6,981 nucleotides of DNA from JBDSLU01 sp039916225 (lineage in GTDB: Bacteria > Acidobacteriota > Vicinamibacteria > Vicinamibacterales > Vicinamibacteraceae), in contig JBDSLU010000346.1 in the NCBI GenBank assembly GCA_039916225.1, forward strand, positions 1 to 6,981, in the 5' to 3' direction. The position numbers and the translations under genes are program-made. This document shows, one piece after another, positions 1 to 6,095 of the stretch. Numbering within the stretch: position 1 is the first letter of the stretch; the number at the start of each line of letters is the position of its first letter. The notes below the pieces were generated by a model. The model saw nothing but the letters and a program-made list of their open reading frames with translations, was not told the origin of the DNA and searched no databases.

Positions 1-1639
1 TCGCCCCAGGGCTGGCCAGCGAGGCGCCGACGAAACTGATCCCGACCGGCTCGAACGTGGCGGGTGGCAATAGGGAGGCGGCATAGCCGGCCCAAAAGCT
101 GTGACGGTCGCCCGACACGATCGCGAATCCGGTGATCTTCGAATCGCGGACGAGGTCATAGATTTCGCCACGCTCGTGGTAGGCGCTGCCATAGTCGCCG
201 CTGCCGATCTGCGCGAAGGTGTCGGCCGGCCACTTCTGCGTGGTCAGTCCATCCGGAAGGTTCTGCGGGTCGGCCCGCAGATCGAGGGCACCGAGCGAAT
301 TGCCCCAGATCTTCCAGGTGGCCGCGGACCGACGGAGCTGGTCCATGAACCATGTCTTCTGACGAGTCCCGAGCAACGTGCGCGGCGGTGAATCCTTCCG
401 CGGATTGGGGATGCGGATGTCGCCAAAGCTGAGTTCGGCAGGCGGTTTGCCGCCGTTGAAGGTGCGGCCGGCATCGAGCGCGATCATCGCCGGTTCCGAG
501 AACATCCCGTTGAACGTCGGATCGTAGATCTTGCCAACGCCCTCCGCATCGGTCGGGTCGTCGCTGCGGAAGCTGTGCTGGTCGGTGAGAATGAGATCGA
601 GGTGCCGGCCGTAGCGCAAAGACCGATAGGCGATCAGGCTGTTGATGGCCTTCAGATTGTTGGGTTCGATCCCCAGGCCACTGTCGTCCCACTCTTCGAT
701 TGGCACATTCTTCACCGCCAGCGCGCCGAACGTGTCGAGCGATCCGCTCGGCGCCTTGACGCGGGCGGGAATGAATTCGAACCATGCCTGGTTGGCGGCC
801 ACCTTGACCGTCTGGCCCGGTTGCGGATCGCCCCCTGTCTGGACGATGCTCTGCCGGCCCTGCCAGGAGAATTCGTGATTGTCCCAGATGGCGACGAACG
901 GCCAACGCGCTCGGGCGTCTTGCAGGTCGGGATCGGCAAGGTAGCCCTTGTAGACGACGCGATAGCCGTCGACCGTCAGCGGGTAATGGAATTTGCCGGT
1001 GTGACCGCCATCGGGAATCCGACAGACGTCGTAGATCGTGCGGTCGTACCGCGTCGCCAGCTCGTCGGGATATTCGACGACCTCATAGATGAAATCACCG
1101 AGGTGGAGAACGAAACAGAGTTGCTCGGCGGGCGCCGCGCGCTCATCCTCGAAGATCATCCGACGATAGCCATTGAGCTTGCCTTCATTGAGGCTCTGGC
1201 AGCTGACAAAGGCGAAATTGACCGGCCGTGCATCGCTCGGCAGCGGTGCGGTGATCGTCCGGCCGACGCGGCTACCGTTCCCCGCTTCATCGGTGAAGCG
1301 GTACCAGTAGACGCGCGCGGCTTTGAGATGACCGACCAGCACGCGCGTCGTCCAATCCGATTCCGCTGAGACCGGCGCGGACGCCATCGCGACGACCTGC
1401 CGGAACGCCTGGTCCTCGGCAACCTCCACCGTGAGCACACGTCGGCCGCCCGCCGCGAACGGCCGCCGAGTCCAGAGGATCACGCTGCTCGGATCGGGAT
1501 CGCCGGACGCGACGCCCTCCGGATACAGGTCGCGCTGCTCATGCCAGCCGGTGGTCGACGCTCGAGCCGAGCCGCCCCACGCCAGCGAGGCCCCCATTGC
1601 CGCGGCCAATTGAACGAACTCGCGCCGGGTGAGCGTCAT
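1..1639 (-). CDS. phoD: PhoD-family alkaline phosphatase, Tat-exported (3' end cut by window edge)
   Basis: This is a metal-dependent phosphoesterase of the PhoD family, which releases phosphate from organic phosphomono- and diesters outside the cytoplasm. Translating the minus strand gives 546 residues with no stop before the window edge. Residues 4-8 (TRREF) followed by a hydrophobic stretch and an A-R-A site near residue 27 look like a twin-arginine signal peptide, as is usual for PhoD, which folds with its metals before export. A domain typical of the PhoD N-terminus follows (YPEGVASGDPDPSSVILWTR, 39-58). The metallophosphatase core shows SCQ (146-148), HLGDFIYE (179-186), WDNHEFS (252-258) and SGDRHSFWAGY (509-519). 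In characterised PhoD enzymes a cysteine, aspartates, an asparagine and histidines of such motifs bind Fe3+ and Ca2+. The start is firm: an in-frame TGA lies three codons upstream, and an AAGG Shine-Dalgarno-like motif sits 9 bases before the ATG. The natural substrate cannot be told from sequence. Confidence 0.93.
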   Translation of the reverse strand, partial: MTLTRREFVQLAAAMGASLAWGGSARASTTGWHEQRDLYPEGVASGDPDPSSVILWTRRPFAAGGRRVLTVEVAEDQAFRQVVAMASAPVSAESDWTTRVLVGHLKAARVYWYRFTDEAGNGSRVGRTITAPLPSDARPVNFAFVSCQSLNEGKLNGYRRMIFEDERAAPAEQLCFVLHLGDFIYEVVEYPDELATRYDRTIYDVCRIPDGGHTGKFHYPLTVDGYRVVYKGYLADPDLQDARARWPFVAIWDNHEFSWQGRQSIVQTGGDPQPGQTVKVAANQAWFEFIPARVKAPSGSLDTFGALAVKNVPIEEWDDSGLGIEPNNLKAINSLIAYRSLRYGRHLDLILTDQHSFRSDDPTDAEGVGKIYDPTFNGMFSEPAMIALDAGRTFNGGKPPAELSFGDIRIPNPRKDSPPRTLLGTRQKTWFMDQLRRSAATWKIWGNSLGALDLRADPQNLPDGLTTQKWPADTFAQIGSGDYGSAYHERGEIYDLVRDSKITGFAIVSGDRHSFWAGYAASLLPPATFEPVGISFVGASLASPGA

Positions 1640-1759
1640 CGTCCATCACCTTCGCCATGTCTCCACATGCCAGCAGCGTAGTCCGCGTTTCGGCAGGCGG
1701 CGCAACCTGGAGGCCGTTTTGTGATGGGCAATGCCTTCCGCGTCATTCCGGTGCCGGCG
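1640..1759. other. Upstream region of the phosphatase gene
   Basis: These 120 bases lie between the phosphatase start and the end of the permease remnant, and must carry the phosphatase promoter unless it is read from further upstream. On the minus strand a TTGCGC and a TACGCT lie about 19 bases apart, a weak sigma-70-like pair that I do not call as a promoter. I saw no clear Pho-box-like direct repeats and no terminator hairpin. Confidence 0.4.
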
Positions 1760-1906
1760 CTATTCACTCCTGAGCACTTCGATCGCATCGACACGGGTCG
1801 CGGCGACGGCTGGGGAAAGGCTGGCGAGGCCGACGACCGCGATCATCAGCAGGGCAGCAACGCCGTACGGCATCGGATCCCGGCTCGTGATTCCAAACAG
1901 CTGCAA
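1760..1906 (-). pseudogene. C-terminal remnant of a MacB/FtsX-type ABC permease
   Basis: About 48 codons on the minus strand read as the extreme C-terminus of a MacB/FtsX-like permease. There is an LFGITSRDP motif, then one hydrophobic helix (GVAALLMIAVVGLASLSPAVAA), then the closing ATRVDAIEVLRSE and a TAG stop. In intact family members the matching tail is roughly LLFG...DP, last membrane helix, ARRAARVDP...ALR.E. Intact proteins have several hundred residues before this point, with four or more membrane helices. Here the similarity stops at LQLFG, and the codons upstream (1907-1951) are arginine- and proline-rich and unlike the family. The large periplasmic domain and the other helices are absent from the rest of the upstream sequence. 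I therefore read it as a decayed or truncated gene. The family identification is from memory of the motif, without a search. The proline where the family usually has an arginine (SPAVAA against PARRAA) supports decay. Confidence 0.62.
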
Positions 1907-1975
1907 CCGGCGGGGCCGGCGCTGCCGCGGCGCCGTGCCTTGTGACAGCATGAGGCATTATCCGAGTCGCTATCC

Positions 1976-2566
1976 ATGACTAGATTTCATCTCAGGCCGG
2001 ACGGAAATGCAGGGGCGAGCGGCATGTCATCGGAGGAGTTCGACAGCCGACTGGCGGCGTACCACGACGCACTGAGGATGCGAACTGGGCCGATGCTGCG
2101 CCACCTGTGGCGATACTTCGCCGAAGACTTCTTCCATGACGGCGAACTGTCGCGCCTGCGGATCCGCCCTGTACGCCGCCAGGTCTCGTTTGATCTTGTC
2201 TGCCCGAACGTCAAGCGATTCGATGGCTTCGGCAACTTCGAGTTCGTCAACGTTCCGTATCACGTCGTTATCGACGACGTGTGGCGATCCGACATGCAGA
2301 TCGACGACGAAGGTGAGACATCAGACTCGGTCCGCTTCCTCGCCGCCGAGATCGAAACCGAGGATGAAGCCATCGCGACCGCATCGACGAGTCGTGACGA
2401 CGAGTACCACTCGCTGATTCTTCACACCAGCCGTTTCTGGCTCACCCTGGTCTTCGGCTATATCGACGTCCAGCCTCGAGAGCCGGCAGCGACCGATTTG
2501 ATGCTTGCCGATTCCCGCTACCTCTTGCCGTTCACGTCGATCGATCCCCCGCCGAACATGCCGTGA
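1976..2566 (+). CDS. Hypothetical protein, acidic, about 180-196 residues
   Basis: I do not recognise this protein. From the first ATG it has 196 residues, no signal peptide and no membrane helix, so it is probably cytoplasmic. A helical N-terminal part (about 20-50) leads to FAEDFFHDGELSRLRI (48-63). Alternating hydrophobic stretches follow that look like beta strands (VSFDLVCPNVKRF, FEFVNVPYHVVIDDVW), then an acidic segment (108-143) and another strand-like stretch, FWLTLVFGYIDVQ (154-166). This pattern of a short helix plus a beta-rich body recalls small immunity-like or other single-domain orphan proteins, but that is only an impression. The true start may be the ATG at 2024 (MSSEEF...): AGGGG ends 8 bases before it, whereas the ATG at 1976 has no Shine-Dalgarno-like motif nearby. 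Protein-like composition throughout and an open frame across nearly 600 bases support it as a gene. It faces the ankyrin gene convergently. Confidence 0.75.
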   Translation: MTRFHLRPDGNAGASGMSSEEFDSRLAAYHDALRMRTGPMLRHLWRYFAEDFFHDGELSRLRIRPVRRQVSFDLVCPNVKRFDGFGNFEFVNVPYHVVIDDVWRSDMQIDDEGETSDSVRFLAAEIETEDEAIATASTSRDDEYHSLILHTSRFWLTLVFGYIDVQPREPAATDLMLADSRYLLPFTSIDPPPNMP

Positions 2567-2717
2567 GAAGATGCTCGTCCCCGTGCGCGAGGTCAGGGGC
2601 CGTCACCGAATCGTTCGTTGGTCGCCCTTCTCCGTAGCCGCCAACCTTTAGCCGTGCTTCAGTCGATGGCTGCTCCGGTGGGCGTTCCCGTCGCCATGCC
2701 TCCGCGCGATGAATGGA
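2567..2717. other. Gap between convergent genes
   Basis: The hypothetical gene ends on the left and the ankyrin gene ends on the right, so any terminators for both would lie here. I looked for a GC-rich hairpin followed by a T-run on either strand and found none. No coding signal was recognised. Confidence 0.5.
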
Positions 2718-3992
2718 TCAGTGTCCGAGCGGCGCGCCCAGTTTCGGCCGACGGCGCAACGCGTCCTGCACGGCCTTGTTGCCCGCCGCCTCGCGGTTGG
2801 TGTTGTACGGTTCTTTGCGCGGATCGACGCCGTTGTCGATCAGCAGGTTCACGACGTCAACCCGCCCTGCGCCAATCGCCCGCCGCATGGCCGTGTCGCC
2901 GTTCTTGTCGACGCCGTTCAGTGGCACGCCAGCGGCGATGAGCGCACGCAGGATCTCGATCGGGCACGTCACCGCCCCAACGATGAGCGCGGTCTTGTTG
3001 TTCTCGTCCAAACCCGTCGGATCCGCCTTGGCGGTGAGGAGCTGGTCCGCCAGCGACTGCAGCAGTGGCGGTTTCCCGCCGCTGCATCGGTCCGCGAGCT
3101 CGATCAGTGGCGTCGACTTCGTGCTGCTGAGCGCACGGACGTCCGCGCCGGCCTGCAGCGCCAGCGCGAGGCGTTGCGGCTGCTGGCGGCGAATGCCATC
3201 CCAGAAATGCTCTTGAGTACTGGTGTCGGCGCCAGGGCGGGAGAGGAGCTTGGCCGCCTCGGCTTTGCTGCGAGCAGAGTAGGGCCCCGCAGCTTCCCAG
3301 TCGATGGTGTCGGCCGAGCGACTCGGCGGCGCTGCCGATGGAGGCGCCGACACCGAAGGCCTGACAGTGCCGCCGAGGAGGGCATCGAGGTTCGGCAAAT
3401 ATTTGAATTCCTTGCTGAGCGACGCGCGCCACCGTTCCACGTCGAACCCGGCGTCACGGACCAGCCGAGTCGCTTGGTCGCGGGTCTCATCGGCGGCCAT
3501 CGCGTGGTGCATCAGCGTGTACCCTCGACCATCGACTGACGATAGATTGGGCCGCTTCGCCAGCATCGCCGTCAGCACGGCGGGGCACTTCACCGACTCC
3601 ATCAGCGGTGTTGCCTTGTTGCCGTCAGGGGCTTTCAGCGTCGGATCCGCGCCGGCCGCGATCAGCACCGCCGTGGTCGCTCCCGACATCGGGTTACCGA
3701 CGCACGATCGGGTCACCAATGTCAGTGGCGATAGCTCGTCTCCCCCAGGGCCATTCAAGGGGAAGCCCAACGCCACATACGCTCGCATGACGTCAGCGCT
3801 GGAGGGATCGTCCCCCATCAAGAACGCCAGCATCGAGCCTGCGTTTGCGGTGATGCCCTTGGACGTGAGCCACTCCCGTGCCTCATTGGCGGAGCGAAAC
3901 TGACGTTCTGATGCACCTTGTGCGACCGACGTCCCAACGCCAACCAGGACGGAGAGCAAGGCCGACAGCAAGATCACAAATGGCTTGGGCAT
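2718..3992 (-). CDS. Secreted ankyrin-repeat protein with internal duplication
   Basis: This is a 424-residue protein with a Sec-type signal peptide: MPKP, a hydrophobic run at about 5-22, and a likely cut after V-A-Q near residue 25. It is therefore expected in the periplasm or outside the cell. Two ankyrin-like blocks, about 61-166 and 265-395, are joined by a proline/serine/alanine-rich linker (about 211-227). Typical ankyrin signatures are LIAAGADPT (110-118), LIAAGVPLNGVDKNGDTAM (351-369) and VVNLLIDNGVDP (380-391). Such repeats bind protein partners and have no catalytic residues, so no reaction can be assigned. The blocks match each other: ADPT at 115 and 323, KCP/TCP at 135 and 342, and DGRGYTLMHHAM/DKNGDTAMRRAI at 154 and 362. 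Each block keeps two cysteines (97 and 136; 303 and 343). Upstream GAGGAG is 15 bases from the ATG, rather far for a ribosome site, but no better start is visible. It appears monocistronic. Confidence 0.9.
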   Translation of the reverse strand: MPKPFVILLSALLSVLVGVGTSVAQGASERQFRSANEAREWLTSKGITANAGSMLAFLMGDDPSSADVMRAYVALGFPLNGPGGDELSPLTLVTRSCVGNPMSGATTAVLIAAGADPTLKAPDGNKATPLMESVKCPAVLTAMLAKRPNLSSVDGRGYTLMHHAMAADETRDQATRLVRDAGFDVERWRASLSKEFKYLPNLDALLGGTVRPSVSAPPSAAPPSRSADTIDWEAAGPYSARSKAEAAKLLSRPGADTSTQEHFWDGIRRQQPQRLALALQAGADVRALSSTKSTPLIELADRCSGGKPPLLQSLADQLLTAKADPTGLDENNKTALIVGAVTCPIEILRALIAAGVPLNGVDKNGDTAMRRAIGAGRVDVVNLLIDNGVDPRKEPYNTNREAAGNKAVQDALRRRPKLGAPLGH

Positions 3993-4259
3993 GGCGCGAG
4001 TCTACAGCTCCTCAACTGGAAGGGCGGGAGCTGTCCGGACTCGTCCCGGTCGCGTTCGCTTCGGCCCCTTGCATCGTCCCTTGGGGCCGGGGCCACAATC
4101 GCCGATCGCGGCGGGCGTCGCCGTCTCTTGCTGGCACATCAAGCCAGGCTCGAAGCGCGTGCCGTCGCCGTCGCCGCCGCGGTCGAGCAGGCCGACCGAG
4201 CGGGTCAGAGGCCCGAGCCGAAATTTCCAGGGGCGACAGGGCGCCCCTCGGGGCGTGGG
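3993..4259. other. Non-coding or unrecognised GC-rich stretch
   Basis: This stretch must hold the promoter of the ankyrin gene, which points left. All readings here are arginine-, proline- and alanine-rich with no domain I recognise. One frame (codon starts divisible by three) stays open into the ATPase remnant, and its alanine-rich piece around 4130-4200 could be an older N-terminal coding fragment, but I cannot support that. The only structure noted is the overlapping inverted-repeat set at 4230-4255. Confidence 0.4.
4230..4255 (+). repeat. Three-arm inverted repeat able to form alternative hairpins
   Basis: GGGGCG at 4230-4235, CGCCCC at 4242-4247 and GGGGCG at 4250-4255 lie in a row. The middle arm can pair with either outer arm. 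The second hairpin, read with its middle bases left unpaired, has a CTCG loop. No T-run follows, so this is not a standard terminator. It lies just before the readable part of the ATPase remnant. In DNA this rich in GC such short arms can occur by chance. Confidence 0.35.
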
Positions 4260-4785
4260 ATTCTGCGGACGGTCACCCTCCAGCTACCGTGGCCATGGGC
4301 GGGCGAAGACTGGGTGTTGAGCGGCCTCGGATCGCTGAACTACATTACCGGTTCGCTGGGCAGCGGCAAGACTCGACTCGCGAAGTGCCTCGCTCACGCG
4401 ATTCCGAACGCTTCCTTCGTGGGCCTCGACCGGCTCGTTGATGGCGCATCAGCACCGCGGCAACAAGTGACCGCCGATGCATCGCTGGCGTCCCGAGTCG
4501 AGCATGCGATGGCCGCACTGGTTGGGGATGGCGCGACGGCGTCTGCGGCATTGCAAGCGCTGCTGGTGGCGCTCTGTGCCGCCCCGCCACGAGTGACGGT
4601 CGTAGACATGGTCGAACAGGATCTCGACGATGCGACGCAGCGCGCGCTCATGCGCCTTCTGCGGGGGCGTGGCGGAGAGCCGCTGCTGGTCTATCCGCGG
4701 CAGGGGGGCCCCGGTGTCGAAGCCGTGGACACCTGCTTGGCGTCGCCGGCCGTCCGAGCACGGACAGCCGGCGTCATCGCATGCC
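4260..4785 (+). pseudogene. Decayed P-loop ATPase fragment
   Basis: This frame reads as a P-loop NTPase piece. It opens with VTLQLPWPWAGEDWVLSGLG, then has a Walker A motif GSLGSGKT (4350-4373), then PNASFVGLDRL. A Walker B-like strand follows, VTVVDMVEQ (4593-4619), continuing DLDDATQRALM. It ends with GVEAVDTCLASPAVRARTAGVI. From memory, this resembles a small stand-alone ATP-binding family (intact members near 200 residues or more) of unknown role, in which a sensor-like segment lies between the Walker B helix and the PG.EAV.TCLA motif. Here these are separated by only a few residues after GGEPLLV, so an internal deletion seems likely. No ATG is suitably placed: the nearest candidates are CTG 4263, GTG 4314 and TTG 4317, or ATG 4509, which falls after Walker A. 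No stop follows; the frame runs into the lipoprotein gene. I call it a pseudogene, though a real non-ATG gene cannot be excluded. Confidence 0.55.
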
Positions 4786-5120
4786 AGGAGTGCCCGGCCG
4801 CGGCGGGCCATATTGGGTGGCATGACCAGTTCATGGCGGACGATGCGGCGCCGGGGGCCAGCAACCCGGAGAGGCCGGCGTTGGCGACGGCCCCTCTGAT
4901 CGGTCGCGCGAGTCGTGACCTGGAACGCCGTCACCAGCATCGAGATCGACGCGATATCATGACCGTCGATTTCGAAGCTGAAGTCCGATCTCTGCAGCGT
5001 CCGGCGGTGCTGGTCGCGAGCCACCGGCCCTGCTCTCGAAGCACTGTCGCCGCAAGCGCGGCGCGAACGCCACGTACGGACACGTCGGGAAAACACGAGC
5101 GACCAGGCAAAGACATTCAT
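4786..5120. other. Leader region of the sugar ABC operon, no gene recognised
   Basis: These 335 bases should contain the promoter and any operator of the transport operon. All six readings were scanned by eye. The frame left open from the ATPase remnant continues here as low-complexity, arginine-rich sequence without a recognisable domain. No good -35/-10 pair and no LacI-type palindrome with a central CG was found. A perfect 6-base-pair stem, CGCCGC-AAGC-GCGGCG at 5048-5063, is the only notable local structure. It has no T-run and its role is unknown. Confidence 0.45.
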
Positions 5121-6095
5121 ATGACACGTCGTCCCTCTCAGATCGCTGCCCTCGCGCTGGTTGGCCTCGGCCTCATCGCCGCCGCCTGCGGCCAAAAGGC
5201 GCCGGCTCCCGCCGGCGAGAAACGGCTCAAGCTGGCGTTCGTCACCAACAACGCCTCCAACTTCTGGACCATCGCCCGCCGCGGGACCGAGGAAGCGGAG
5301 AAGACGCTTGGCAACGTCGACGTGACGTTCCGCATGCCCGCGGCCGGGAGCGCCGGCGAGCAGCAGCAGCTTCTTGACGACCTGATGGCGTCCGGCGTGG
5401 ATGGCATTGCGGTCAGCCCGGTGGATCCGCCCAACCAGACGGAAGCACTGAACCGCATCGCCGAGAAGGCCCTGCTGATCACCCAGGACAGCGACGCCCC
5501 GGCGAGCAAACGCGTCGCCTACCTCGGCACGGACAACGTGGCGGCCGGTGTCCAGGCCGGCAAGCTGATCAAGGAAGTCCTGCCCAACGGCGGGAAGATC
5601 ATGTTGTTCGTCGGGAAAGCCGACGCGCAGAACGCCAAGGAGCGGCTGCAGGGCATCAAGCAGGAACTGACCGGCTCGAAGGTCTCGATCATCGACGTGC
5701 GCACGGACGATGCGGATCCGGTGCGCGCGCAGAAGAACGCCGAAGATACGCTGGTCAAGTATCCGGACGTCGCCTGCCTCGTCGGCCTCTGGAGCTACAA
5801 CGGCCCCGCGATCCTCAACGCGGTGAAGGATGGCGGCAAGACCGGCACGGTGAAAATCGTCGCGTTCGACGAGGAAGCCGACGTGCTCGCCGGCATCGCG
5901 TCGGGTGTCGTCTACGGCACGGTGGTTCAGCAGCCCTTCGAGTTCGGCAAGCAGGCCATCGTGCGCATGGCGCAGCACCTGCGCGGGGACAAGCAGGCGC
6001 TGGCCGGTGGGCGGCTGATCGTGCCGACGCTCAGCGTCAAGAAAGACACCGTGGCTGCGTTCCAGGCCCGCTTGAAGGAGCTCACCGGGAAATGA
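5121..6095 (+). CDS. Sugar-type ABC transporter solute-binding lipoprotein
   Basis: This is a 324-residue periplasmic binding protein of the RbsB-like family (Peripla_BP_4 type), which captures a solute, usually a monosaccharide, and delivers it to an inner-membrane ABC importer. The N-terminus MTRR, a hydrophobic run and IAAAC (lipobox, Cys23) mark a lipoprotein, so it is membrane-anchored through lipid. Family traits are LAFVTNNASNFWTIARRG (38-54, whose aromatics and polar residues usually contact the ligand), GVDGIAVSPVDP (92-103), YLGTDNVAAGVQAG (134-147), LVGLWSYNGPAILNAV (220-235) and IVAFDEEADVLAGI (246-259). The closing part GTVVQQPFEFGKQAI (266-280) is also typical. Start choice: the frame is open far upstream, including an ATG at 4959, but only the ATG at 5121 puts the lipobox in the right place. 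The ribosome site is weak (AGGCAAAG). The next gene overlaps by ATGA, so the two are translationally coupled. The exact solute (ribose, glucose, galactose or other) cannot be decided. Confidence 0.93.
   Translation: MTRRPSQIAALALVGLGLIAAACGQKAPAPAGEKRLKLAFVTNNASNFWTIARRGTEEAEKTLGNVDVTFRMPAAGSAGEQQQLLDDLMASGVDGIAVSPVDPPNQTEALNRIAEKALLITQDSDAPASKRVAYLGTDNVAAGVQAGKLIKEVLPNGGKIMLFVGKADAQNAKERLQGIKQELTGSKVSIIDVRTDDADPVRAQKNAEDTLVKYPDVACLVGLWSYNGPAILNAVKDGGKTGTVKIVAFDEEADVLAGIASGVVYGTVVQQPFEFGKQAIVRMAQHLRGDKQALAGGRLIVPTLSVKKDTVAAFQARLKELTGK

Noticed and set aside
575..1369. A 264-codon plus-strand open frame
   Set aside because: It is antisense to the PhoD-like phosphatase, whose motifs HLGDFIYE, WDNHE and SGDRHSFW are clear on the other strand.
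1940..1961. TTGTGA and CATTAT as a promoter for the hypothetical gene
   Set aside because: The spacing of about 10 bases is too short for a sigma-70 promoter.
2709..3539. A 276-codon plus-strand open frame
   Set aside because: It is antisense to the ankyrin-repeat gene, which has a signal peptide and recognisable repeats.
5048..5063. Hairpin CGCCGC-AAGC-GCGGCG as a terminator
   Set aside because: No T-run follows, and the stem is only six base pairs in very GC-rich DNA.
4449..5978. A 509-codon open frame on the minus strand
   Set aside because: It is antisense to the clear lipoprotein gene and the ATPase remnant. Its translation is arginine- and histidine-rich and has no domain; long antisense frames are common in GC-rich genes.
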